NCBI GenBank assembly: GCA_032718865.1 | Contig: JALUTQ010000020.1 | Span: 682,001 to 746,000 of the forward strand | DNA from: Tilletia caries | Taxonomy: Eukaryota > Basidiomycota > Exobasidiomycetes > Tilletiales > Tilletiaceae | Length of the DNA: 64,000 nt | Direction: 5' to 3' | Shown here: positions 21,492 through 31,483 of the stretch, piece by piece | Numbering within the stretch: the first letter of the stretch is position 1 | Layout: every line of letters starts with the position of its first letter | The notes under the pieces: model-generated | What the model saw: the letters and a program-made list of their open reading frames with translations, nothing else | The model's database searches: none | What the model was told of the DNA's origin: nothing | Made by a program: the position numbers and the translations under genes

Positions 21492-24281
21492 TCACTTGCG
21501 CCACTGCACAGGGTTGACCTTACTAGCAGGCTGTCCCTTAAACCTCGGGTTCTCATGAACCCTAACCGTCGTCCCATCCGCACCTTCCACCACAGCCCCC
21601 TCCCCCTCCTCTTCCACCTCAGCCCCGCCATCCTTGGCAGGCGTCTTCGGAGGCACACCAGGCAACGCCTTCCCGTTCCCCGCTCCAGAAGAAGAGGACC
21701 CCTCGCGCTTGTGAGGCAGCGGGTTGCTCACGTTCAGGGGCTGCGTCAGGATCGAACGCAATCCGCCAACGGTGCCGGCGCCGGAGGACGACGAGGCCGA
21801 CTTGCTCTTCTTGTGTCCGTTCTCCTTCGATGAGCCATCCTTCTCCTTCGAGCCGGACTTCTGGCTAAGGACCGTCTTGAGGTCCTGCGTCAGGATCGAG
21901 GCGCGCTTCGCCAGACCGCCGCCGCCGCTGCCGTTTGAGGTGGGCTTCTCAGAGGCCGCGGGCACGGCGGGGGCGTCCGTAGACGTGTTCGGCGTGACGC
22001 CCGTCGAGTTCGTAGTCGTCGTAATCGGGGGGACGTCCGTGCTCTCCCCAGCAGCAGCAGCAGCAGCAGACTCCTGAGCCGCAGCAGGAGCAGGGGTAGA
22101 GGCAGCAGCAGAGTGATCCTCATGCTTCCCCCCAATGCCCGCAAGAACAGCTCCAAACAGACTCTTCCTCTTCGTAGGCTTCTTCCCCTCCGCAGCCACA
22201 GGCGCCACAACAGGCGTCTCAGCCTCCCCGCCGCCCTCAGTAGAAGTAGACGCCTCCCGAGCCTTCCCCTTCGCCTCCGCCTTCGCCCGCTTCTTCTCCT
22301 CCTTCTCCCGACTCTTCTCCAACGCCCGCGCAGCCTTGTCAGCCTCCTTCTTCTCCACCTCCGCCTCTTTACGCAGACGCTCCGTCTCCAACTTGGCAGC
22401 AGCGGCCGCTTTTTTGGCTTCAGCGGCCACCCGGTCCGCCTCCTTCTTCTCGACTTCGGCTTCTTTGCGGAGTCGCTCTTGCTCGGCTTGGGCGGCGGCT
22501 GTGGCTTTCTTGCTCTCTGCGGCGGAGAGCTCGGCTTCCTCCTTCGTCTTGAGCGCAGCGGCTCTGTCAGCTTCGGCCTTGGCGTCGTCCGCAGCGAGCT
22601 CCTTAGCAGCAGCCGCAGCCACAGCCGCCTCGAGCGTGCGCTTCTTCTCCTCGTGCGCGTTCACCTCCTTCTCGAGCGCCTCGGCCTTCGACTGGAGGGC
22701 CGTAAGACGCTCCTGCTCAGCCTGGGCAGCTTCTTCAGCTTCTTTACGCGCCACACGAGCCTTCTCGAGCGCAGTCTCCTCCTCAAGACGAGCAAGCCGG
22801 GCCTTCTCCTGAGCCGCAGCCTCCTCCTCCGCCTGCAACTTCTTCGCCTCGGCCTCCTTGAGCTTGGCAGCCTCCTCCTCCTCGCGCTGCTTGGCCAGCG
22901 CAGAGAGACGCTGCTCCTCCTCTGCGGCACGGGACGCAGCGAGGGCGAGTTCTTCTTCTTCGTGCTTGCGCTTCTGCTCGGCGACGACGGCTGCTGCTTC
23001 AGCTTCTTGCTTGCGCTTCTCCTCGGCTGCGGCGGCGTCTTCGGCGGCTTTGCGGGCGGCGAGGGCTTCGTGGTTGCGCTTCTCCTCCTCGGTGGTGGTC
23101 ACAGCTGCGATGATGGGGACAGCAGCGGCGGCGGCGGCGACGGGAGCAACCGCAGCGGCAGCAGCAGGAGTGGAGGTCTCCCCGACAGGAGACACCTCCT
23201 TCTTGGCGGACTTGTCGACGTTGGGATCAGCCTTCTTGTTCTTCTTGCCAAGCAGACTGCCGAAAAGACCGAGCTTCTTCTTCTCCTTCTTGGGCTCGTC
23301 CTTGGAGGTAGCCGCCGTAGTGGGAGCGACTTCCTTGGTGGCAGCAGCAGGTGCGGCCTCGTTCTCCTTGTTGTTGGTGGAAGAGACGAGCTTGGATGCG
23401 AGAGCGCCTGCACCGACGGCTTCGGCCGCCTTGACGGGCGCGGAAGTGGAATCCTCCTTCTCTACTGGTGCGGGGGCCGAAGTGGTGGTGGGGGCAGCGA
23501 CAAGCTGAGCAGCCGCGTCGGCGTTCTCGCCCTCGGCAGCAGGGGCTGAAGAAGCGGACTCAGCGGCCGGCTTGCCTTCGACTGTGATGCGAAGGTGAAC
23601 GTTAGGAAGAGGCTTCCCGTTTTCACCAGTAATCGTAACCGACGCACCTCGAATCGGGATCTGAGCCTGAGCCTGGGTCTGAGACTGAGACTGAGACTGA
23701 GACTGGGCGGGAGCAGGAGCAGGAGCAAGAGCGGCAGACTGGTCGGCAGCTGCGGCGGCAGGGTGGACGAGACCGAGCTTGGCTTCGGCTGCCTGTGCGG
23801 CTTCGGTTTGAGGGGCGTCGGATACGATTTCTTTGCCGAGAGCGGCGGCTCCTGCTGCGGCGGTGCCGTTTGCCATTGTGGCTGCGATGTCCTCCTGGGT
23901 GACAGCAGGAGCGGCGGCGGTGGTGGTAGAAGTGGCAGCGGGTGCGGAGGACTGGTCGACCTTAGGCTCGAGCTTGACGGACTTGCGCTTGGCAGCCTTG
24001 GCCTCCTTCTCGGCGTCCTTGTGAGCCTTAGCGTCGGCCTTGGCCTGAGCCTTAGCGGCCTTCTTCTGGTCTGCTTCCTTCTTTGCCTGAGCTTTAGCCT
24101 CGGCTTTTGCCTCCTTGTCGGCCTCCTTCTTTGCCTTCTTGTCGTGGATGAGGGCGACGCCGAAGTCGGACTGGACGTGTGTCTTGGTTGTGGGCTCGGG
24201 TATGGCGCCGGTGGGTGCGCGTGCGGTGTTGTCTTCTGGCTGGAGGACTGCGGACGCGGCTGTGACGTGGAAGTTGCTCAT
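21492..24281 (-). CDS. Large Ala/Lys/Glu-rich coiled-coil protein of unknown function
   Basis: This single uninterrupted ORF codes for about 929 residues. I chose ATG 24281 (MSNFHVTAASAV) because the preceding 60 codons are hydrophobic UTR-like sequence. A short N-terminal globular-looking segment (SDFGVALIHDKKAKKEAD) is followed by an Ala/Lys-rich charged region. Next come a disordered Pro/Ala/Thr region, a long predicted coiled coil (roughly residues 430-720; EEEAAKLKEAEAKK-type heptads), and a Ser-rich tail ending KVNPVQWRK. Two KKLGLFGSLLGKKNKK-like basic patches (LFG..LGKK near residue 350 and SLFGAVLAGIG near 715) could be short linear motifs or membrane-binding segments. I do not recognise the family. 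The composition suggests a structural or scaffold protein. Confidence 0.7.
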   Translation of the reverse strand: MSNFHVTAASAVLQPEDNTARAPTGAIPEPTTKTHVQSDFGVALIHDKKAKKEADKEAKAEAKAQAKKEADQKKAAKAQAKADAKAHKDAEKEAKAAKRKSVKLEPKVDQSSAPAATSTTTAAAPAVTQEDIAATMANGTAAAGAAALGKEIVSDAPQTEAAQAAEAKLGLVHPAAAAADQSAALAPAPAPAQSQSQSQSQTQAQAQIPIRGASVTITGENGKPLPNVHLRITVEGKPAAESASSAPAAEGENADAAAQLVAAPTTTSAPAPVEKEDSTSAPVKAAEAVGAGALASKLVSSTNNKENEAAPAAATKEVAPTTAATSKDEPKKEKKKLGLFGSLLGKKNKKADPNVDKSAKKEVSPVGETSTPAAAAAVAPVAAAAAAVPIIAAVTTTEEEKRNHEALAARKAAEDAAAAEEKRKQEAEAAAVVAEQKRKHEEEELALAASRAAEEEQRLSALAKQREEEEAAKLKEAEAKKLQAEEEAAAQEKARLARLEEETALEKARVARKEAEEAAQAEQERLTALQSKAEALEKEVNAHEEKKRTLEAAVAAAAAKELAADDAKAEADRAAALKTKEEAELSAAESKKATAAAQAEQERLRKEAEVEKKEADRVAAEAKKAAAAAKLETERLRKEAEVEKKEADKAARALEKSREKEEKKRAKAEAKGKAREASTSTEGGGEAETPVVAPVAAEGKKPTKRKSLFGAVLAGIGGKHEDHSAAASTPAPAAAQESAAAAAAGESTDVPPITTTTNSTGVTPNTSTDAPAVPAASEKPTSNGSGGGGLAKRASILTQDLKTVLSQKSGSKEKDGSSKENGHKKSKSASSSSGAGTVGGLRSILTQPLNVSNPLPHKREGSSSSGAGNGKALPGVPPKTPAKDGGAEVEEEGEGAVVEGADGTTVRVHENPRFKGQPASKVNPVQWRK

Positions 24282-24669
24282 CGTCTGGGTATTGGGGGTA
24301 TTGTGGGATATATAGACGCGGCAAGCAGAGCGGAAGAGAGGGTAAGAGAAGGCGAAGAGGGAAATTAATAGGGAAGAGAAGGAAGAGTGGGTGAGTGAGT
24401 GAGTGATCCCGTGCCTGAACGCCTGAACCAACTCCGCGGCATTTGAACATAGCGTACCCATCGAGCAGCGAGCTGGAACTGATTCTCATTATTGGGGGTC
24501 TCAAACAGGAGTCTCAGCCCTCCACATCCAGTTGGGACGAATGTCAAAAGGCTCCGAGGATGTCCCTCCCACCTTCGCTGTTCGCTCACTCCCTTTTTTG
24601 GGAAGCTCGCTCGCTGGGCCTCACTCAAGCTCACAGCTCACAGCTCACAGCTCAGAACGACTGGTGACG

Positions 24670-27074
24670 ATGGCAGGCGCGGCAGGATCGACAGCAATGG
24701 GGCGCAGGCTGCTGGGTCTGACACTGACACTGACACTGGCCGAAGCACGGCGCTGCAGTCTTCGGTGGTCCTCGTCGTCGTCGTCCTCCTCCTCCTCCTC
24801 CTCGTCGAGCACAGCGTTCGACAGGCTCGAGCCCCGTTCGTTCTCGATCTGCGCCCACATCGACCACGGCAAGTCGACCCTCGCAGACCGCATCCTCGAG
24901 CTCACCGGCACCATCCCCCGCGACGCCGCCAACAAGCAGGTCCTCGACACCCTCAAGGTCGAGCGAGACCGCGGCATCACCGTAAAGTCACAGGCCGTCT
25001 CCATGCGCTACACCGACACCGCATCCCGCAAGCAGTACCTCCTCAACCTCATCGACACCCCCGGACACGTCGACTTCGCATGGGAGGTATCCCGCTCCCT
25101 CGCTGCCTGCCAGGTCGCCCTCTTCGTCATCGATGCCACACAGGGCGTGCAGGCACAGTCCATCTCCGTCTTCCGCATCGCCACCTCCCTCAACCTGCAC
25201 ATCATCCCCATCCTCAACAAGATCGACATGCCCGCCGCCGACGTCGACAGATGTAAGGCCCAGCTACGTAACCTGCTCGGCATCGACCTCGACAAACACC
25301 CGCCCATCTGCATCAGTGCCAAGACGGGCCTCGGCGTAGACCAGGTCCTCCACGCAATCGTCACCCGCACACAACCCGTGTCGGGAGCACAGCACGGCGA
25401 AACCGCAGAACGCGACGGCCCCGGCTTCCGCGCCCTCGTCTTCGACTCCTGGTTCGACCACTTCCGCGGCGTCGTCGCCCTCGTCTCCGTAAAAGACGGC
25501 GCAGTCCGCAAAGGCGACAAGATCGCCTCGTCCTTCACAGGCAAGAAGTACGAAGTCATCGATCTGTCGATCAACAACCCGCTCCCCACGAAAGTGCCCA
25601 TCCTGCGCAAGGGACAGGTAGGCATGATCGTCGCGAATATGAAGAACATCGAGGATGCTGAGATTGGGGATACCTTTCATCTCGCGGGGGAGAGTGTGCA
25701 GCCGCTCGAGGCCTTCGAGGCTACCACCCCCATGGTCTTCGCTGGCATCTTCCCCATCGACAGCACCGAGTGGCCCAAGCTGGAAGACTCCCTCCGCCGG
25801 CTCACATTGAACGACCGCTCGATCACCTTATCCCGGGACTCCTCCCTCGCCCTCGGCCAGGGAGCCCGCCTCGGTTTTCTGGGCACCTTACACCTCTCTG
25901 TATTTCGTCAACGGCTCGAAGACGAGTTCGGCCAGCGCATCATCGTCACCGCGCCCTCGGTGCCCTACCGGGTCCAATACGCCGACGGCTCCGACCAGAT
26001 CATCTCCAACCCCGTCGAGTTCCCAGACGTGTCCTCCAACAACGCCGCTGGCGGCGGGACGGGGAAGAAGAAGAAGGTCGTGGGTGTCGAAGAGCCGATC
26101 GTCAGGGGTGTCCTCGCCTGTCCGCACGAGTACGTCGGCGCCATGATGGAACTCTGCGCAGAGCACCGCGGCACCCAACTCTCGACCACCGTAGCCGAGT
26201 TCACCTCATCCACATCCACCTCCTCCCTCTCCTCGTCCTCACGCACAGGATCCGGGATCGACGCGCCTGTCATGCTCGAGATGACATACACGCTCCCCCT
26301 AGGCGAGATCGCGACGACCTTCTTCGACTCGCTCAAATCCCGCTCTAAAGGGTACGCCACCTTCTCCTACAGTCCCTCAGGCTACGCCCGCGCCGACATC
26401 GTCAAGCTAAGTCTCCTCGTGGCCGGAGCGCCCGTGGACGCGCTCGACATCTGTCTCGAGAGGAGTAAAGCTGTCAGGGAGGGGCGGGCGTGGGTGAAGA
26501 AGTTGAGGGATGTGGTGCCGAGGCAGCAGTTCGAGGTTGCTGTTCAGGCCACCGTCGGCGGGAAGATTGTGGCCAGGGAGACGGTGGCCGCGTATCGGAA
26601 GGATGTCACTGCGGGCCTGTACGGGGGTGAGTTTCTCACTCTCCCATTCTCCGGGGGGGAGGCGAGTGGAGTGAGACTCACTGATTTTTGAATCCCCTTT
26701 ATCTTTCCCCCTTCTCCCGTTCTTGCGCAGGTCACTACGATCGGAAGTACGTTTTAACCCCCCCCCCCCCCAAACCGTCCACACCTCATCATCACTGACG
26801 GCGGTCTCACCAACTCTCTCTGCTCCCTCCCCTCCTCTCTGCAGACTCAAGCACCTCAAAAAGCAAAAAGCAGGAAAGGCAAGGCTCAAAGAGGTCGGTC
26901 TTGGGCGCGTCTCGGTGCCTCATGAGAAGTGAGTGAACTCCACTCCTCATTTAAGAGAAGGGATAGGGCTGATTCCCCATTTGATGGGTTTTTTCTCCCA
27001 AACCCGGCCTGCTCTCCGGCGCTCTCGTCTCCAGGTTCGTCCAGTTGCTCGATACGCGGTCCGGCGAGCGGTGA
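24670..27074 (+). CDS. GUF1: Mitochondrial translation factor GUF1 (EF4/LepA)
   Basis: This is a ribosome-associated GTPase of mitochondrial translation. I chose ATG 24670 (MAGAAGSTAMGRR), which gives an Arg/Leu/Ser-rich transit peptide with a poly-Ser run. The GTPase domain starts near residue 60 with G1 AHIDHGKSTLADR, then DTPGHVDF (G3) and NKID (G4). Downstream are the LepA-specific domains, with LGFLGTLHLSVFRQRLEDE and the FSYSPSGYARADIVKL block. The main exon ends near 26624 at LYGG before GTGAGT. Two further exons encode HYDRK and LKHLKKQKAGKARLKEVG. The last, after a GTCTCCAG acceptor near 27034, encodes FVQLLDTRSGER and a stop at 27072-27074. The last intron pair contains a C15 run at about 26757. 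Length and domain order are normal for GUF1. Confidence 0.92.
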
Positions 27075-27752
27075 TGGGAACCCCCCTCCCCCCCTCTCCC
27101 CCCCCGCCAAATCTCAAGATTGCATCCGAACGGCCGACCCGCGCCTTCTCCCTCGTCCCTCGTCCCTCGTCCCTGTTCTGTCCGGGAAGGGACGGCGGGG
27201 GGGATATTCCACCCCCCTTTGGTTTACCTGGAAACCGGACCGGACGAGGGTGGGGGGTCGGTCCGCGGCTGCCCCTCGGCATGGACGCCCAAACCTAGCT
27301 CTCCCCCGGCGGACCTCAGGACATTCTCTCGGGATATAATGTCTCCGCCCTACGCCCGGAGGAAGGGGGGGGGGATTGGGTTTGGTAGGAGATCGGCGTA
27401 TGATATAAACCTCGTTCCCACAAATCGCTTCCGATGAGAATGGGATGGTCGCCCCTGCTCAGTCTCAGTTCATGGCAGGACGAAGAGGGAGGGGGGGGGA
27501 GGGGGGTGGGAACCTTTGCTGCTGATGGGCCGGGGTTTTCCATTCGAACCTTGGGCGGGGGAGGGGGGGGGGGGGGGGCTCTTTTTCGTGCCCCTGCCAC
27601 CCCAGCTCAGTCTGCATTTCCAAGTCAGTCAAGATGACTGCGAAACTTCTGCATGGCTGCGTAGGAAGTAGGAACCCTACCGCGCTTCTTCCACAGCCAA
27701 AGCCCAAACCTGATGCCCTGATGGGGGGGCCAAAATGTAACTGCGACTCTTG
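27075..27752. other. G/C-homopolymer-rich intergenic region, no gene seen
   Basis: The sequence has many C6-C10 and G8-G15 runs (27080-27110, 27365, 27490-27510, 27560-27580). ORFs in several frames are compositional artefacts. Confidence 0.55.
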
Positions 27753-27761
27753 CCTTGCAAT

Positions 27762-28575
27762 GGCAACCGTGAATTTTGCCTCCTAAGGTGTTTTGCCTCC
27801 TTGGGCTAAATGGAGGCAAAATTGACCGTCCACAAGGATGAAATCGAAATTTGCCTCCTCAGACCCATTTTTTGCCTCCCTAAACAGTCCAAATCGATGG
27901 GAATCGCCGATTTTGCCTCCTCGCTCCGGCGGTTTGCCTCCTCCAAGGCAAAAAAAAGGCTCCGAAGAGGCAAAATTCGCGATTACCAGAGAGAACTGCT
28001 GAAATTTGCCTCCTGTCCACGGCTATTTTGCCTCCTTCCTGACCATCATCCTCTCCCTGTGTTGACCAGTGAAATACGAGTAGGATTGACGAGCGAAAGA
28101 AGCATTAAGAGCTCGAGAAGGGAAAAGATGAGGGCGAGAAGAAAGTGCCGTGGGAAAAGTGGAGGCAGAGCTGTTGCTATGCAGGGGCTCGAGCGGGCAA
28201 TGGAAAAAGATAAAAGAAGGAGATAAGATGATGATCATGTGGAATTTCCCTGGTGTAATCAGCTTTATATAGGTCACGTGCAGTGAAAGTCTTGGAGGCA
28301 AATGTGAACGGAGGGAGGCAAATCAGGCCCTGGAAGGAGGCAAAATTGTAGGCCGCGGGTCTCTGAACTAGAATTTTGCCTCCTTTCGGAGCATTTGCCT
28401 CCGAGGCAAATAGCAGAAATGAGGCAAATTTCGGCGTTTGATGAGGAAAGCGGCATATTTGCCTCCCCAAGAGGCAAACCTGGGACCTCCCGGGAGGCAA
28501 ATTTGGTGCATATGAGGTTGGGCGACAATTTTGCCTCCAGGAGGCAAATGCTAGGAGGCAAAATTCACGGTTCTC
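27762..28575. mobile_element. 814-bp TIR element packed with TTTGCCTCC motifs
   Basis: The ends are inverted: AACCGTGAATTTTGCCTCCT near 27765 and its complement ending near 28573. A 9-bp direct repeat CCTTGCAAT flanks it (27753-27761 and 28576-28584). If only 8 bp (CTTGCAAT) are counted, the termini become GG(A)-AACCGTG. More than fifteen copies of TTTGCCTCC or GGAGGCAAA fill both arms (27774-28030 and 28290-28560), in both orientations. The centre (about 28058-28261) resembles a decayed LTR. It has no coding capacity. It lies between the convergent GUF1 and SHMT genes. Confidence 0.75.
28058..28261 (-). repeat. Possible decayed solo LTR inside the TTTGCCTCC element
   Basis: On the plus strand it reads TGTGTTGACC...GTAATCA. 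It includes GTTGCTATGC, GAGATAAGATGATGATCATG and purine-rich spacing that resemble LTR A (7491-7726). No target-site duplication was found, so boundaries and even identity are tentative. Confidence 0.35.
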
Positions 28576-28584
28576 CCTTGCAAT

Positions 28585-28914
28585 CGACCATCTGATACCC
28601 CTTGTGCCCCCCCCCCCTGTACATACAGCCCAACTCATGACACTGACGATGGGTGAAAAAAGGAGATAAGTTTTTGTGGATGCGAGTTGAATCTGTTAGT
28701 ACATGCGAATGGGGGAAATGGGGAATGGGAGTGTAGAGGGGGAGACATCATTCGTGGTTGCGGATCAAGGCCTTAGTGAGGGGGCCGTCGCACGAAGGGA
28801 AGGGGGGGGGGGGAGAGAAATGGAGAAGAGGGCCAGAGAAAGAGAGAGACTTGGTGACGCGTTGAGGCGGGAAGAGAAAAAGGTGGAACCAAAGAGTAAA
28901 AAGGATAAATCACC
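28585..28914. other. Short intergenic, no gene seen
   Basis: This is the 3' flank of the SHMT gene. It has a G12 run near 28803 and no supported ORF. Confidence 0.5.
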
Positions 28915-30583
28915 TTACTCGGCGCGCTTGATCACGCTCGTGTCCGGCACACCAGGCAGCGGGAACCCAGTAGCAAACTTCTCCACATCATTATGCAACT
29001 CCCTCAACAACTTGTTCCCCTCCCCACCCTCCCGGTCCGCCTCGCGCTCAAAGTCGACAAGCTTCTTCGAGCCGCACGCCTTCTGGAGGACGAGGGCAAT
29101 TTGGACAAGCCGGTGCAGGAACTCGGCGACCTTCACCATCTCGGGCTCCTTCATGGAGCGCGAGGTGAGGGCGTTGGTGCCGATGCGGACTCCGCCGGGG
29201 GTGACGGCTGAGACGTCGCCAGCGACGGCGTTCTTGTTGAGGGTGATGTGGACCTTGTCTGTGTAAGCGCAAGAGGGGGGAGGGGGGAGGAGTCAGACAA
29301 CGCGTTTCATACGAAAACAGATAGAAGAGGATGGATGGATGAAGAAACTTACCAGCAAGCTTCTCGATCTTGCTACCAGTGAGGCCGAGCGGGCGGACGT
29401 CCCAGAGGACAATGTGGTTGTCGGTACCCTCCGTCTGGATCTTGTACTCATGACCCACAAGCACCTTGGCAATCTCGCGAGCGTTGGCCTGGATCTGGAG
29501 CGCGTACTGGCGGAAGGCCGGGTCAGCAACCTGCTTGAGCGCAACGGCAATACCGGCAATGGTGTTGTTGTGGGGTCCACCCTGGCAGGCGGGGAAGACG
29601 GCCGCGTTGACTTTGGCCTCGGCCTCGGCGTCCTTGTCCTTGCGGAAGAAGATGAGCCCGGCACGGGGACCGCGGAGCGTCTTGTGGGTCGTGGTCGTCA
29701 CAACGTCGCAGTACTCGAAGGGGTTCGCGTTGACCTGGGCAGCGACGAGTCCGGAGATGTGGGCCATGTCGCACATGAGGAGCGAGTTGTTCGCCTTGGC
29801 GATCTCGGAGAGACGCTTGTAGTCCCAGTCGCGCGGGTAGGCCGACCCACCGGAGATGATGAGCTTGGGGCGGTAGAGGTCCGCGTTCTCGGCGAGCTTC
29901 TCGTAGTCGAGGAGACCCGTAGTGGGGTTGACCTTGTACGGGAAGGCCTGGAAGTAGATGGAGGATGCGCTGATGTTCTTCTTGGGGGTGTAAGCGCCGT
30001 GGGTGAGGTGACCGCCGTCGGAGAGCTTGAGGCCCATGATGCGCTCGAACGGTTGGAGGAAGGCGGTGAAGACGGCAAAGTTGGCAGTGGAGCCTGCGTA
30101 CGGCTGCACATTGACGCCCCAGATCTTAGGGTCGAGGTTGAATGCCTTGAGGGCGCGCTGCTGGGTGAGGATCTCGAGCTTGTCGATGTGCTCGTTTCCG
30201 CCGTAGTAGCGTGCGCCGGGGAGACCCTCGGAGTACTTGTTGGTGAGGATCGATCCGTTTGCCTCCATGGTGGCGAGGGAGGTCAAGTTCTCGGAAGCGA
30301 TGAGCTCGAGACCTGCGAACTGGCGCCATGTCTCGTCCTGGATGATCTTGTACACCTCGGGGTCTGCCTCCTGGAGCGGGGTGTAGAGCACCTTGTTGTA
30401 GTCGTCCGGGATGGGGATGGTGGGGATGGCAGCGTGGCCGTTGGTGGCAGACATCGTGGCAGTGGAGGTCGAGAAGAGCACGCGGGAAGAGGTTGGGAGA
30501 AGAGTGCGGGTGGAGAGTGTTGCTGTTGCTGTTGCTGCTGCGGCAATGGATCGGCGTGCGAGAGAAGAGAGCACTGCGTGCAT
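28915..30583 (-). CDS. Serine hydroxymethyltransferase, probably mitochondrial with internal cytosolic start
   Basis: The PLP enzyme interconverts serine and glycine while making methylene-tetrahydrofolate for one-carbon metabolism. It has two exons: 30583-29353 and 29258-28915. The intron carries GTAAGT and CACAG. ATG 30583 gives a leader of about 43 residues rich in Ala, Arg, Ser and Thr without acidic residues, a good mitochondrial presequence. A second in-frame ATG at 30454 ([11 protein letters not shown]) would give the mature cytosolic form. Family motifs: [46 protein letters not shown], and [14 protein letters not shown] with the PLP lysine. The C-terminus ends SVIKRAE. The length matches eukaryotic SHMT. 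It is divergent from TYR1. Confidence 0.94.
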
Positions 30584-31483
30584 CAAAGGAGAGGAGCGCG
30601 ACACGTGGGAGGAGACGGGGACGGGGATGGGGATGGGGAGATGGTAAGAGCGAGCTACTTCAATTGTAGGGAGGAGAGAGTCAGACTCGCGGGAGGAAGT
30701 CTGCCTGAGCCTGCTTGTCACTGCTACGCCTATGCGCTACTCACCTGGCGGGTATGGGAACAGTCAGGTGTGTGTGTAGTAGTGGTGGGTGCGAGCGGGC
30801 AGGGCAGGAAGGGCAGAACCGGGGTCTTCTTATATCGTACTCGGCGTTTGCATCTGACTCACACCGCATTTCAGAAGGCGTGAATTTTGCGAAGTGTTTT
30901 GACAACGCCACACTTGGGCGCCCTTCTCTGTTGTCGGACCGACTACTGGGAGAGCGAGTCCCATGAGATTCTTCCCACCTTCGTTGACAGAGAGAAGAGT
31001 AACAGAATAGCTTACCCTGAAGTCGAAAGGCGAAAGGATTTTCCGCTCCGCCCCCCTTCGCTCGTCTCTCTCCCTCCCTCCCCCGCCGTGTGAACTGGTG
31101 GTGTCGGCGTGGTCGCCTGTCTCGGCCCTGTTATTTGCCGCTTCTTCATCCTCCTCATCCATCTTCTCTGGCCCCCTCACAATTGGGCGCTCCACCTTTC
31201 CCTTCACCTCAGACCCGACTTGCCTATCCCAGGCCCGTTTCTCATTCTTCCAATCGGTGAGTACTTCCCTCAAACAGGTGTTCCTTGCTTGTATCGAGCC
31301 CCAATGGTCTTCGCAGTTCCCCTCGAGGAGAGCTTGGAAATGAGTTGGAAGAGCTACTTAAACACGCAGCTCACATCTTTCTCTCTGTTTTCCCCCTCCT
31401 CTTTCACTCCGCCCTTTCTTGCCTCCTCAATTCCTCGATCCCATCACCCCTCGTCTCCCTCTTACTCTCCCTCTCTGCCTCCC
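30584..31483. other. Divergent promoter region of SHMT and TYR1
   Basis: This 0.9-kb region without a supported gene lies between two divergent biosynthetic genes, serine/glycine-one-carbon on one side and tyrosine on the other. CT-rich tracts just upstream of TYR1 (31380-31480) are typical of strong fungal promoters or 5' UTRs. No specific operator could be called. Confidence 0.4.

Noticed and set aside
22113..23549. 478-codon plus-strand ORF opposite the coiled-coil gene
   Set aside because: It is the complement of a GC-rich Ala/Lys-rich coding sequence. Its Leu/Gly/Ser-only composition is typical of an antisense shadow.
29339..30883. 514-codon plus-strand ORF over SHMT
   Set aside because: It is an antisense shadow; Val/Gly/Glu-rich with no family motifs.
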